Notes: generated from the letters alone by a model not told the origin. 21,877 nt of DNA from DATAMF01 sp964472565 (GCA_964472565.1 CAYYNB010000097.1:1-21877), one strand, 5' to 3'; numbered from the stretch's first letter, positions 1 to 7,285 are shown. Made by a program: numbers and translations.

Positions 1-253
1 GGCATCGCTTCGGGCACTATCAATCAAAAATAGCCGGGTGTTTTTGTCGGGGCGCGGCGTGAATCGCCCAATGGGTATCAACTTAAGCCGTCCGAAATAC
101 AGGCGTTTTGTAGGGGCGCTGCTTGCTGCGCCCACTTCTCCCCTTTCTCCGCGCGCGGGGAAAGGGGCCGGGGGATAGGGGTGAACATCCTTAAATTGAC
201 GCATATTGGGCGAGGCGTGAATCGCCCCTACGATTCTGCCCGATCTGACAGTG
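1..253. repeat. Intergenic cluster of dispersed hairpin repeats (families A and B)
   Basis: No gene is seen here. There are three copies of a short palindromic family (A): 49-69 (GGGGCG...CGCCC), 110-133 (GTAGGGGCGC...GCGCCC) and 208-231 (GGGCGA...TCGCCCCTAC, inverted orientation). A second hairpin family (B) follows the middle copy directly at 134-187: a C-rich arm around 138-150 pairs with GGGGAAAGGGG at 157-167, and the copy ends in GGGGGATAGGGGTGAAC. The same families recur at 1989-2015, 19939-20069 and 21721-21877. Their function is unknown. The region lies downstream of the minus-strand hydrolase gene and could act as a transcript end or as inert repeat sequence. Confidence 0.75.
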
Positions 254-1033
254 CTATCCATCAGTGCCCTGTAAACTGGCGGGCAGCGGCATCCCGCTCA
301 CCCACGCGCGGATCATCGCGCTGAACAGATCAGGAGCCTCGACGTTCCAGCCGTGCCCCACACCCGGCGCAAGTCGTCCCTGCGCGTGGGGCATCAGCGC
401 CGCGATCACGCCCACCGCTTGCGTGATGATTTTTGATTCGCGGCTGCCCGCCACAACCAGTGTCGGGTTGTTCACCTGGCGAAGCGCCGGTGGTACGCGA
501 AAAACTGCCGCTTCTTTCCAGATGCGGCGGTAGGCCTCCATCGACATCGCCAGCAGATTATCGATAAATGCCGCCTGCATATCCGGCGTCAGGTGCAGCG
601 CTTCAGCCTGCCGCTTCACCAACCCCCGCCGCCGCAGCAGGATCGACATCAGCCACAGTTGCGGCTTGAGCAGCACCCGGTTAGGCATCGGCGCAGCCGT
701 GACCCCGCTCAGAATGACTCGATCCAGCACCGGGGCATGCCGTTCCAGCAGCACCAGCGCGACATACCCGCCCAGCGACAGCCCGACGATATGCGCGCGT
801 CCGTGCGTAGCCTGCGCCTGGATGATCCGCGCGATCTGATCGGCGGTGTTTCCAAGCGACACCCAGCTTTCCTGGTTGCTCTTGCCATGACCGGGCAAAT
901 CAACCGTCAAACAGTGGAAATCGGTCAGCGCGGCGGTTTGTCTCGCCCACATCCAGCCGCTGGCCCCCACGCCGTGCAAAAAAACAAGGCTGGGTGCGCC
1001 CGGTGTCCCGGTTTCCTCAACATACAGTGCCAT
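254..1033 (-). CDS. Alpha/beta-fold hydrolase, cytoplasmic
   Basis: This 259-residue protein has the usual length and motif order of small alpha/beta hydrolases. The oxyanion-hole HG is at residues 20-21 (FLHGVGASG), a DLPGHGKS loop is near 45-52, the nucleophile elbow GLSLGG puts Ser86 as nucleophile, and the catalytic His is H227 in GVGHGWN. The acid is expected near 197-200 (GSRES), where Glu199 is the candidate instead of the commoner Asp. No signal peptide or membrane segment is seen. GAGG lies about 8 nt before the ATG, supporting the start. The substrate cannot be told from sequence; the family covers esterases, lactonases and C-C hydrolases. The upstream leader overlaps the 13-bp repeat array at 1052-1090, so the promoter module there, which points the other way, may also affect this gene. 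Confidence 0.9.
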   Translation of the reverse strand: MALYVEETGTPGAPSLVFLHGVGASGWMWARQTAALTDFHCLTVDLPGHGKSNQESWVSLGNTADQIARIIQAQATHGRAHIVGLSLGGYVALVLLERHAPVLDRVILSGVTAAPMPNRVLLKPQLWLMSILLRRRGLVKRQAEALHLTPDMQAAFIDNLLAMSMEAYRRIWKEAAVFRVPPALRQVNNPTLVVAGSRESKIITQAVGVIAALMPHAQGRLAPGVGHGWNVEAPDLFSAMIRAWVSGMPLPASLQGTDG

Positions 1034-1051
1034 CGTTTTTCCTCTTTTAGG

Positions 1052-1090
1052 AATTAACCATTCAAGTTAGCCATCGAAGTTAGCCATCCA
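1052..1090 (+). repeat. 13-bp tandem repeat array, copy 1 (3 units)
   Basis: Three head-to-tail 13-bp units are at 1052-1064 (AATTAACCATTCA), 1065-1077 (AGTTAGCCATCGA) and 1078-1090 (AGTTAGCCATCCA). The array ends 5 bp (CGACC) before the -35 box of the promoter at 1096-1124. Near-identical arrays lie at 13292-13343 and 21583-21634 in the same position relative to the same promoter type, so these are probably binding sites for a regulator. Confidence 0.8.
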
Positions 1091-1095
1091 CGACC

Positions 1096-1124
1096 ATGAC
1101 AAAATCGAACATTCGTGCTATTAT
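1096..1124 (+). promoter_or_regulatory. Sigma-70 promoter with LexA/Cheo-like box in the spacer, copy 1
   Basis: The -35 box is ATGACA (1096-1101), the spacer is 17 bp, and the -10 box is TATTAT (1119-1124) preceded by TGC (extended -10). The spacer contains GAACATTCGTGC. This resembles the Gram-positive LexA (Cheo) box GAAC-N4-GTTC, but the second half-site is GTGC. The module points toward the hydrolase-like gene starting at 1264, which would have a leader of about 130 nt. Whether LexA binds is inference. Confidence 0.6.
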
Positions 1125-1263
1125 AGATGGAGGTGTTTGCTTGATGAATCCCGCGCCGTGCCGTCTCACGACGCGAAAATGCGCCTCACGACGCGAAATA
1201 AGCCTTTTTTCCCCTCAGACCCGTTCCAAAGGGGGGGAGGGGGATCAGATCAACCATGAGGAA

Positions 1264-1965
1264 ATGATGATCGAAATCATACCAGACAACGTCGATTCAG
1301 CCCTGCTCTATTTTCATACCCGCGCATCATCGGGGAACGAGATCGCGCCGTTTATCGATGATCTCCGCCGCGAACTGCCCCACACCTACATTTGGGCAGG
1401 TGACGGCGGCATCTCGCCCGAACCGCTCATGGGCGAACAGGTCAGTTATGCCACTGGGAATCACCGCTTTTGGTTCGTCTTCCCCATGCGCGGCAGCGGC
1501 AGCGCGGATTTCGCCGCCATGACCGAAGCCGTAGGTGCCGTATTAGTCACCTGCGGCGGTTACATGAATACCTTTGTCGATCAGGTGCTGGCCCGTTTTC
1601 AGCTTCCGGCCTCGCGCGTGGTGCTGTGCGGCCACCAGCACGGCGGCTGTGTCGCGCTAGCCGCCGCCATGATGCGCCGCCACGATCCGTTCGCCCTTAC
1701 CGTCTTATTCGATCCCTGGCCGCTGGAAGCGCTCTATTTGCAGCATGAACATAATCTGCCCAACACGCAGGTTTTCTGCATCGATAATCAGTGGGTTCGT
1801 GAGCGTGAAACGCAGCGCGGCGCAGAAACCCCGCTCTACCGGGTCTTGCAGCGCTATGGCATCCAGGCGGACGGTGTGACGCTGCCGGAGGGCAAAGACC
1901 AACCCGATCAATTCATGTTCAGCGCAGCCGCCCACCAGATCAAGGCCCGGCTGTCCGAACTTTGA
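1264..1965 (+). CDS. Alpha/beta-hydrolase-like protein lacking the nucleophile serine
   Basis: This is a 233-residue protein if started at the ATG at 1264; an adjacent ATG at 1267 is equally possible, with GAGGAA directly upstream at 1258-1263. A longer frame from the ATG at 1096 is unlikely because that ATG is the -35 box of a repeated promoter module. The fold resembles the carboxylesterase/phospholipase branch: an N-terminal strand ALLYFHTR, a strand VVLCGHQHGG at the elbow position (residues 119-128), a strand ALTVLFDPWP, and a C-terminal His near 224. Family members have GxSxG at the elbow. Here it reads GHQHG, so Gln125 replaces Ser and the protein may not be a classical hydrolase. It could be a binding protein or pseudoenzyme. 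The neighbouring genes are on the opposite strand, so it is probably monocistronic. Confidence 0.65.
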   Translation: MMIEIIPDNVDSALLYFHTRASSGNEIAPFIDDLRRELPHTYIWAGDGGISPEPLMGEQVSYATGNHRFWFVFPMRGSGSADFAAMTEAVGAVLVTCGGYMNTFVDQVLARFQLPASRVVLCGHQHGGCVALAAAMMRRHDPFALTVLFDPWPLEALYLQHEHNLPNTQVFCIDNQWVRERETQRGAETPLYRVLQRYGIQADGVTLPEGKDQPDQFMFSAAAHQIKARLSEL

Positions 1966-1988
1966 GAAGGACAAATCAAACACGTTAT

Positions 1989-2015
1989 GTAGGGGCAGAT
2001 TTACCAACCTGCCCC
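1989..2015. repeat. Family A palindromic repeat (GGGGCAG/CTGCCCC arms)
   Basis: GTAGGGGCAG and CTGCCCC form complementary 7-bp arms around a short loop. The copy lies between the convergent stop codons of the hydrolase-like gene and the MFS gene. It has the same layout as the other GTAGGGGC repeats in the window but different inner arm bases that still pair. It could act as a bidirectional hairpin between the convergent genes, but no T tract follows. Confidence 0.65.
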
Positions 2016-2026
2016 GCACAATTCAA

Positions 2027-3190
2027 TCAATCGCCTGCGACCACCACCGGCTGAGCCGCTTCCCGTCGAGGTTGAATGGCATCTGCGAACACAAAAATGA
2101 GGCCGACCAGCGCCGCGATCATCGCCAACGATACGCGCAGCGACAGCGCATCCGCGATCATGCCCACCAGCGGCGGCCCCGCGAGAAAGGCCGCATATCC
2201 AATCGTCGCCACGCCCGCCAGCCCTCGGCTCGACGAGATGCCCGGTGTGTTGCCTGCCGCGCTGAACGCCAGCGGGATCACGTTCGCCAGCCCGATCCCC
2301 ACTGCCGCGAATCCGAGCAGGACAATAGGCGTTTCCGGCACCAGCACCGCCAGCAGCAGCCCCAATCCGGCGATCAGCCCGCCGAACCGTACAATCCGGG
2401 TGGAACGGATACGGCTGGTCAGCCAGTCGCCCGAAAAACGTCCGATAGTCATCATGATCGAAAAAGCCGCGAACCCAAACGCCGCAACGCTGGCTTCGGT
2501 GCCCACGATCTTCTTCAGATACACCGCGCTCCAGTCGCCCATTGAGCCTTCGCCCAGGCCGGAGCAAAACGCGATCAAGCCAATCGGCCACAGCACGCGC
2601 GCCGGAATCTGGAACGGCGCTTCACGTTTGCCGGTAGTTTCTCCCTGGATATCCAACATCGACTGCGACGCAAACACCGCTAATCCACCGAACACCACCG
2701 AGACTATCGCAAAATGCACCGGCAGGCTCACCGCTAACTGGGCCATCACCGCGCCAATTGCTGCCCCGGCAACGTTCCCAATGCTGTATGCCGCGTGGAA
2801 CGAGGACATCAGCGGTTTTTGGCTGCGCCGCTCCACCTCGACGCCCTGCGCATTCATCGCCACATCCATCGCACTTTGGAACGCGCCCATAAACAGCAGC
2901 CCGGCCCCCAACGCCAGCGGATGCGGCATAATCGTCAGCAGAAAACCAGCCACCGCCATGATCACCGCACCAAAGGTGGTGACCTTCCGGCTGCCAAACT
3001 GTGCGATTATACTGCTGGTGAGCGCCAGCCCGACCAGCACACCCACCGATCCGCACAGCAGCACCAGTCCGAGTTCACCTTCGCTCAGATCAAATTTAGA
3101 CTGGAATTCTGGAATCCGCGCCACCCAGTTTGCGAACAGCGCGCCATTAACAAAAAACATCGTCAGAACAGCGAAACGTGGAGTTTTCAT
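2027..3190 (-). CDS. MFS transporter (YbjJ/fucose-permease-like branch)
   Basis: This 387-residue, very hydrophobic protein has about 12 predicted membrane segments, the normal size for a major facilitator. Typical features are the first helix (FAVLTMFFVNGALFANW), ARIPEFQ before the LSEGELGLVLL helix, and the loop 2-3 signature near GLALTSSIIAQFGSRKV. The second half starts near IPARVLWPIGLIAFCSGLGEG and includes a helix 8-9 loop with GDWLTSRIRSTRIVRFG. The ATG has AGGA at a 5-nt spacing. The substrate is not determinable; YbjJ-like relatives are mostly uncharacterised. An inverted repeat (CCAAGA...TCTTGG, 3216-3240) lies in the leader. A long open frame on the opposite strand over the same interval is a shadow of codon bias. 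Confidence 0.9.
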   Translation of the reverse strand: MKTPRFAVLTMFFVNGALFANWVARIPEFQSKFDLSEGELGLVLLCGSVGVLVGLALTSSIIAQFGSRKVTTFGAVIMAVAGFLLTIMPHPLALGAGLLFMGAFQSAMDVAMNAQGVEVERRSQKPLMSSFHAAYSIGNVAGAAIGAVMAQLAVSLPVHFAIVSVVFGGLAVFASQSMLDIQGETTGKREAPFQIPARVLWPIGLIAFCSGLGEGSMGDWSAVYLKKIVGTEASVAAFGFAAFSIMMTIGRFSGDWLTSRIRSTRIVRFGGLIAGLGLLLAVLVPETPIVLLGFAAVGIGLANVIPLAFSAAGNTPGISSSRGLAGVATIGYAAFLAGPPLVGMIADALSLRVSLAMIAALVGLIFVFADAIQPRREAAQPVVVAGD

Positions 3191-3215
3191 GATTTCCTAC
3201 GAAAATAAGGCCGAT

Positions 3216-3240
3216 CCAAGAAGGGCAAAGAAAATCTTGG
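3216..3240. promoter_or_regulatory. Inverted repeat in the MFS gene leader, possible operator
   Basis: CCAAGA (3216-3221) and TCTTGG (3235-3240) are perfect 6-bp arms separated by 13 nt, lying 26-50 nt upstream of the MFS start codon. This is a suitable position for a repressor site or a small leader hairpin. Such short arms can arise by chance, and I find no convincing -35/-10 pair beside it. Confidence 0.25.
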
Positions 3241-3329
3241 CGCAGCCTAAGTGCCCCATCAAACCCCATGAGTCTACCACGTTCGCCGCTCAAATTCACG
3301 GCTCAAGTTGGGCCTGTGCCACCAGATAT

Positions 3330-3358
3330 TTGCAAAACAAGAGAATTATAACTATAAT
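3330..3358 (+). promoter_or_regulatory. Sigma-70 promoter for the small coiled-coil protein gene
   Basis: TTGCAA (3330-3335), a 17-bp spacer and a perfect TATAAT (3353-3358) lie in a locally AT-rich stretch. The predicted transcript start is near 3365, giving a leader of about 47 nt to the ATG at 3412. The FHA promoter at 15733-15762 uses the same -35 sequence. Confidence 0.7.
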
Positions 3359-3411
3359 AATAGTGTCAATACAAAGCGCCAATCAGATAGATTAAGGCGC
3401 AGGAGTGCGTG

Positions 3412-3606
3412 ATGGACCTCGATACAGTTTCCACCAAACATATCAACGAGTTGGAGAATCTGGTAAAAGACCTGTTAACCGCCATGCGTAAGGCCAAGCT
3501 CCAAAAGGACCCATTGGGCGAGCAACTGCGGCAGTTTGAACAGGAACTTGGGGATGTTCGACGCCAGCGTTTTGATGCCGCCAATCCCGACGATTTTTAT
3601 CGCTGA
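3412..3606 (+). CDS. Small charged protein, probable coiled coil, unknown function
   Basis: This 64-residue protein starts at the ATG at 3412, with AGGAG (3401-3405) 6 nt upstream; a GTG one codon earlier is less likely. It has no signal peptide or membrane segment. Residues from about 10 to 55 are rich in Leu, Glu, Lys, Gln and Arg with heptad-like Leu/Ile spacing (INELENLVKDLLTAM, LGEQLRQFEQELGDV), which suggests a helical hairpin or coiled coil. I do not recognise a family. A good promoter at 3330-3358, a consensus ribosome site and a terminator hairpin just after the stop make it a credible monocistronic gene despite its size. Confidence 0.7.
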   Translation: MDLDTVSTKHINELENLVKDLLTAMRKAKLQKDPLGEQLRQFEQELGDVRRQRFDAANPDDFYR

Positions 3607-3610
3607 CAAT

Positions 3611-3649
3611 CAAAAACCCGCCTGCATTCAGACGGGTTACGATTCGTTT
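3611..3649. terminator. Bidirectional intrinsic terminator between convergent genes
   Basis: The 9-bp stem ACCCGCCTG (3616-3624) / CAGACGGGT (3629-3637) has one mismatch and a 4-nt loop. Read on the minus strand, the hairpin is followed directly by TTTTTG, a good terminator for the SH3b gene ending at 3663. On the plus strand a T tract (3647-3652) follows a few bases later and can end the small-protein transcript. Confidence 0.75.
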
Positions 3650-3662
3650 TTTATCCGGGCTG

Positions 3663-4961
3663 TTATGCCGGACACGCCCCCATCGTATCACCGTGCGCCT
3701 CGTGCGCAGGCCATGCACTGATGGGAATAGTCATTGTTATTTCCCCTTTGTGGCAGATGGTGATCATCTCTTCCTGCGCAGGCTCTTCGGCTGGCGTATC
3801 GGCTGGCGCGACTTCGGCAGTCGGCTCCGGTGCCGGCACACTCGTCGGCGGGATGACCACCGGCGGCTTCAACGCCTCAATCGCAGCTTCCATGTCTTCC
3901 GGCGTACCCGGTGCGTGAATTTCAATCGGACGCGGCAGCAGTTCAAGCGGCAGACTCAGAAGATGCTCCACTGCATATGGCTCCGCGCGGGTCGCCGGGC
4001 CGGTCACGCTGAGATCAGCATCCACCGGCAGACTGGCCGCAAACCCCGCCGGAATCAATGTTTCTTCACCGTCTACCGTCACAAGCGCGTGGCCTTCGAC
4101 CACCTGCACGATCATTTCTCCGCCTGGTTCCGCCTGGAAGTACACCGTTGATCCCAGTTCAACCCGAACCCCGTTGATCAGCAGCGACACGTGCGCCATG
4201 CCTTCTGGCGTCTGCACCAGCACGCCGCTGTCCGGCGCTTCGGCACACAGCGCGTCATTCATGCCGCTGCGCAGTTTGATCGCCCGCATCGGCCCAAATC
4301 CGGCGGTGGCTTCCTGCACAATTTCGAGGCCGTTGACATCCTCGGTACTGCTCACCAGCGGCGCGTATACCCAGCCGAACCCGCCATCCTCCAGACTGAC
4401 CCGCAGCCATGAGCCATCCGTATTCCGTCCGTTCGCGCTCACCGCATCGCCCGGTTCCAGCTTGCCGATCACCAGTGCATCGGGTTTCGGCTCGCGGCGC
4501 ACATTCACCCGGCTGTCCGCGCTGATGGTGACATCGAGTGTGCTGCTGACCACCACCTGATTTTCGATCTGAACATCCCCAAACAGCAGCAGCGTGAAAT
4601 CCTCTTCCGCGGCGGCTTCCCCTTGCAGTTGCATCAGCGCGATGCCCCAGCTTTGCGACTCCAAATCCATGCCGCTGGCTTGTAAGGTCCGAATATCCAC
4701 CACATCCGCCACATCGCCTTCAGCCTCAAATTGGAACCCGGCGACATGCGCCTGTGCCTGTGCATTCAGCAGGTTGTGACCATAACACACCTGGTTCCGA
4801 CCTACCTGCTGGCACTGTGCATCCACCATCTCAAACGCGGTGCGCACGACTTCAGCGCACGACGCATTGATCAGCGTAGTGGACGTATTGGATTCTGATC
4901 CAACAGGTGTAGATACTCCCAGGATCAGCAGCAATGATAGGATAACTCCGAAAACTTTCAT
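3663..4961 (-). CDS. Secreted SH3b/FecR-like protein with C-terminal CHKG-HGD motif (paralogue 1)
   Basis: This 432-residue exported protein has an N-terminal signal peptide (about residues 1-22: MKVFGVILSLLLILGV...). A conserved N-terminal module has Cys35, Cys50 and Cys59. A bacterial SH3 domain spans about 143-206 (SRVNVRREP, GSWLRV, FGWVYAPLV). A FecR-like beta domain lies around 247-315 (VELGSTVYFQAEPGGE, VVEGHALVTVDGEE). A Pro/Ala/Glu linker (366-396) leads to a C-terminal segment with CHKG (403-406), WPAHEAHGDT and Cys430. That last motif recurs in bacterial surface proteins and its Cys/His spacing suggests metal binding or a disulfide, but its role is unknown to me. SH3b domains often bind cell-wall material. 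The gene lies downstream of its paralogue (5091-6563), separated from it by a terminator. AGGGG before the ATG supports the start. Confidence 0.85.
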   Translation of the reverse strand: MKVFGVILSLLLILGVSTPVGSESNTSTTLINASCAEVVRTAFEMVDAQCQQVGRNQVCYGHNLLNAQAQAHVAGFQFEAEGDVADVVDIRTLQASGMDLESQSWGIALMQLQGEAAAEEDFTLLLFGDVQIENQVVVSSTLDVTISADSRVNVRREPKPDALVIGKLEPGDAVSANGRNTDGSWLRVSLEDGGFGWVYAPLVSSTEDVNGLEIVQEATAGFGPMRAIKLRSGMNDALCAEAPDSGVLVQTPEGMAHVSLLINGVRVELGSTVYFQAEPGGEMIVQVVEGHALVTVDGEETLIPAGFAASLPVDADLSVTGPATRAEPYAVEHLLSLPLELLPRPIEIHAPGTPEDMEAAIEALKPPVVIPPTSVPAPEPTAEVAPADTPAEEPAQEEMITICHKGEITMTIPISAWPAHEAHGDTMGACPA

Positions 4962-5049
4962 GACGATCCCCTGCTATCAGGAAACACTTAATATCCCAAT
5001 GCTCTCCACAATCAATATTTATACCGCGTAGAGGCTTCCAATATCGCAA

Positions 5050-5085
5050 AAATAAAAAGAAGACCGGGAAACTGCCCGGTCTTCA
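5050..5085 (-). terminator. Intrinsic terminator after SH3b paralogue 2
   Basis: On the minus strand a perfect 8-bp stem AGACCGGG / CCCGGTCT (5061-5068 and 5075-5082) with a 6-nt loop is followed by a T-rich tail (the A-rich plus-strand run at 5049-5060). It begins 8 nt past the stop codon at 5091 and separates the two SH3b paralogues into independent transcripts. Confidence 0.85.
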
Positions 5086-5090
5086 TTAGC

Positions 5091-6563
5091 TTATCCTTCA
5101 GGGCACGGCCCGATTGTATCGCCGTGAGCCTCATGTGCCGGCCACGCGCTGACGGAAATGGTGATCGTGTTACCCTTGTGGCAGATCACCATCGTCTCTT
5201 CCGTTGGCGGCGGCGGATCAGTGGGCGGCACATCCGTCGGCGGTACGGCTGTCGGCGGAACCGGAGTCGGCGGCACAGCCGTCGGTGGAACGTCGGTAGG
5301 CGGCACAGTCGTTGGCGGAACCTCTGTATCCTCGGCGGGAACAGTGGGTTTCGGTGCAGGAGTCTTTTTACCGTCGTCGTCTTTAGGCTTTCCGGTTTCT
5401 GTCCCGGCATCCGTTTCCGTTCCGGTTGTGGTTTCCACGTCTTCCCCGGTTTCGGACTCTGTCTCTGTTTCTGTCTCTGCCTCTGCCTCTATGTCAGCAG
5501 CGGTATCTTCCACATTCTGGAAAATGTCAATCGAGCGCGGCAGCAGTTCAATCGGCAGACTTTTGACGCTCGCCATCCGGTACGGCACAGCCTCACTTGC
5601 GGGACCCGTCGGGCTGAGCGTGTCATCCAGCGGCACGGACGCTTCAAATCCGGCCTCGATGGTGGTGGTATCTTCGCCTACCGTCAGCGTGGCGTGTCCT
5701 TCGACTACCCGCACGATCATCGCTTCGCCCGGTTCCGCCTGGAAATACACCGTCGATCCCAGTTCCACCTGAACCCCGTTGATCAGCAGCGAAACCTGGG
5801 CCATGCCTTCCGGTGTCTGGATCAGCACGCCGCTGTTCGGGGCCTCCGCGCACATCGCATCATCAATCCCGGTGCTCAGTTTGATCGCCCGCATCGGGCC
5901 AAATCCGGCGGCCTCGTCCTGCACCACTTCGAGCCGACTCACATCCTCGGTGCTGCTCACCAGCGGCGCGTATACCCATCCGTACCCATCCGGCAAACTG
6001 ACGCGCAGCCACGATCCATCCGTAATCCGCCCGTTGGCGCTTACCACATCGCCCGGTTGCAGCTTGCCGACCACGTCCGCATCGGTTTGCGGGGCGTTTC
6101 GCACGTTCACCTGGCTGTCGGCCATCACGGTGACATCAAACGTGCTTCCGATCACAACCTGGTTTTCGATCTCAACATCCCCAAACAGCAGCAGCGTGAG
6201 GTCCTCTGGCGCAGCGCCCGTGAGTTCCCCTTGCAGTTGCATCAACGCAATGCCCCAGCTTGGAGCGGTCAAATCCATGCCGCTGACTTGCAGGTTTTGA
6301 ATATCCACCACATCCGCCACATCCCCTTCGTCTTCAAATTCAAAGGGGCTGATCTGTGGATGAGGTTGTGCTTTGAGAAGATTATGGCCGTAACACACCT
6401 TATTCCGGCCTATTTGTTGGCATTGTTCATCTACCACTTCCAGAGCGGTACGAACGATTTCGGCACACGTCGCTTTAGTGGCAAGATCATCGGTTTCTGA
6501 TCGTACCGGAGCCGATGCCCCCAGGATCAGCAGCAGCGGTAGAATAAAACGAAGAACCTTCAT
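5091..6563 (-). CDS. Secreted SH3b/FecR-like protein with VPPT-repeat linker (paralogue 2)
   Basis: This 490-residue protein is closely similar to the one at 3663-4961 over its first 345 residues: signal peptide (1-22), Cys-containing N-terminal module (Cys33, Cys48, Cys57), SH3b domain (about 143-206) and FecR-like beta domain (about 247-315). The linker differs strongly. It has a Glu/Thr-alternating tract (358-390), a Lys/Asp patch, then seven or so pentapeptide VPPTx repeats (415-452), which look like a wall-spanning or stalk segment. The C-terminus again carries CHKG (461-464), WPAHEAHGDT and a final Cys487. The 432- and 490-residue copies are therefore a tandem duplication differing mainly in the low-complexity stalk. 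AGGGG about 4-5 nt before the ATG supports the start. Function is unknown; cell-surface or wall attachment is inferred. Confidence 0.85.
   Translation of the reverse strand: MKVLRFILPLLLILGASAPVRSETDDLATKATCAEIVRTALEVVDEQCQQIGRNKVCYGHNLLKAQPHPQISPFEFEDEGDVADVVDIQNLQVSGMDLTAPSWGIALMQLQGELTGAAPEDLTLLLFGDVEIENQVVIGSTFDVTVMADSQVNVRNAPQTDADVVGKLQPGDVVSANGRITDGSWLRVSLPDGYGWVYAPLVSSTEDVSRLEVVQDEAAGFGPMRAIKLSTGIDDAMCAEAPNSGVLIQTPEGMAQVSLLINGVQVELGSTVYFQAEPGEAMIVRVVEGHATLTVGEDTTTIEAGFEASVPLDDTLSPTGPASEAVPYRMASVKSLPIELLPRSIDIFQNVEDTAADIEAEAETETETESETGEDVETTTGTETDAGTETGKPKDDDGKKTPAPKPTVPAEDTEVPPTTVPPTDVPPTAVPPTPVPPTAVPPTDVPPTDPPPPTEETMVICHKGNTITISVSAWPAHEAHGDTIGPCPEG
5208..5321 (-). repeat. 15-bp coding minisatellite (VPPTx repeats)
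   Basis: Direct, slightly diverged 15-bp repeats encode VPPT followed by D, A, P or T, residues 415-452 of the SH3b paralogue. Such in-frame repeats can change copy number by slippage and so change stalk length. A second low-complexity stretch at about 5448-5492 (hexamer-like, encoding Glu-Ala/Thr alternation) lies upstream in the same gene. Confidence 0.8.
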
Positions 6564-6624
6564 ACGTCCCCTGTATTCCCCCTCGTGATTTTAATTTTAT
6601 TTTAATCATCCCGTAGCTATTTAT

Positions 6625-6654
6625 AGTATAATGCAGGATTCTATCCCCTGTCCA
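6625..6654 (-). promoter_or_regulatory. Candidate sigma-70 promoter for SH3b paralogue 2
   Basis: On the minus strand, TGGACA (6649-6654), an 18-bp spacer and TATACT (6625-6630) lie about 60 nt upstream of the start codon at 6563, in an AT-rich stretch. The match is fair, and TATAAA overlaps as an alternative -10. Confidence 0.45.
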
Positions 6655-6701
6655 ACACATAAAGAAACCTTCACAAATTTCATATTGCCTTAATTTAACC
6701 A

Positions 6702-6767
6702 GGGAAAAAAGAACCCGGCACGCTCCCTGCAAAATCGCGGCAGCGTTGCAACGGATACCTTGCCGGG
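6702..6767 (-). terminator. Possible long-loop terminator after the MarR-like gene
   Basis: On the minus strand CCCGGCA (6761-6767) pairs with TGCCGGG (6714-6720) and is followed by TTCTTTTTTCCC. The intervening 40 nt contain a smaller TGCAA/TTGCA pairing. The T tract and the position 12 nt past the stop codon support termination, but the loop is unusually long. Confidence 0.45.
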
Positions 6768-6778
6768 ATGGAACGAGG

Positions 6779-7219
6779 TTAATTGTCGAGGGTCAGTTGT
6801 TCCAGGGCTTCAATCGTTATAAGCCGGTTGGCTTCGGGCAGTTTACCAAGCAGTTCAGCCACGATTGAAAGCTGGGTGGCTTTCACATGAAAGGCCAGAC
6901 GTTGAACCTGCTCCCCCAATCGCAGCGCGGGTGGAACCTCCGGTGAGGGGCGATCCAGCGCCAGCAGGCCCATTTTTTCCATCGCCAGCATCAGACTCTT
7001 CGCAATCTGCGGGGTCAGTTCCAGGCGCTCAATCACAACATCCGCCCGGATGCCAGGGTTATCATGAACCAACTGAAGGATACGCATCTGCGACATATTC
7101 AGTTCTTCGTACCGGCTGATCGCCGGATTGATAACCAGGGTTTTACTCAGGATCAGAAATGCATTTAAAAAACGGGACGCCAGTGCAAAAGAATCTGAGA
7201 CTGACGGTTGATTTGCCAT
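6779..7219 (-). CDS. MarR-like winged-helix regulator
   Basis: This 146-residue protein starts at the ATG at 7219 (MANQPSV), with AGGAG about 9 nt upstream. A TTG seven codons earlier is possible but less likely. Its length and all-helical character fit MarR. The central part reads as a winged helix: a helix around MSQMRILQLVHDNPG, then ADVVIERLELTPQIAKSLMLAMEKMGLL as the helix-turn-helix and recognition helix. The usual wing with a charged hairpin (RPSPEVPPALRLGE) is followed by C-terminal dimerisation helices. The ligand is unknown. It lies 66 bp downstream of the response regulator on the same strand and may be read through from the two-component operon. Confidence in the family is moderate because the wing is weakly conserved. 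Confidence 0.65.
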   Translation of the reverse strand: MANQPSVSDSFALASRFLNAFLILSKTLVINPAISRYEELNMSQMRILQLVHDNPGIRADVVIERLELTPQIAKSLMLAMEKMGLLALDRPSPEVPPALRLGEQVQRLAFHVKATQLSIVAELLGKLPEANRLITIEALEQLTLDN

Positions 7220-7285
7220 CGATATTTTCTCCTCTAACAACGTCCAGTTTGCCTCCCCTTCGCTGAGGAAAGGGGTAAAGCAGCC

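Noticed and set aside
1052..1090. CRISPR array or replication iterons
   Set aside because: The 13-bp units are directly adjacent with no spacers, so this is not CRISPR. No replication gene is present and the arrays always precede a promoter, so plasmid iterons are unlikely.
1096..1263. N-terminal extension of the hydrolase-like gene from the ATG at 1096
   Set aside because: The ATG coincides with the -35 box of a repeated promoter module, and the extension runs through repeat sequence. The equivalent frame is broken by an indel in copy 2 of the module.
2076..3395. Long plus-strand open frame (439 codons) opposite the MFS gene
   Set aside because: It is exactly antisense to a clear membrane transporter, has low-complexity composition with no recognisable domain, and has no ribosome site. 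It is a shadow of GC-rich codon use.
5124..6500. Long plus-strand open frame opposite SH3b paralogue 2
   Set aside because: Its Arg/His/Cys-rich translation mirrors the repeats of the real gene on the other strand and has no family features.
7241..7285. Hairpin CCCCTT...AAGGGG between response regulator and MarR-like gene as a terminator
   Set aside because: The arms are short and no T tract follows on the minus strand. It looks like a diverged family B repeat, so I do not call it a terminator.
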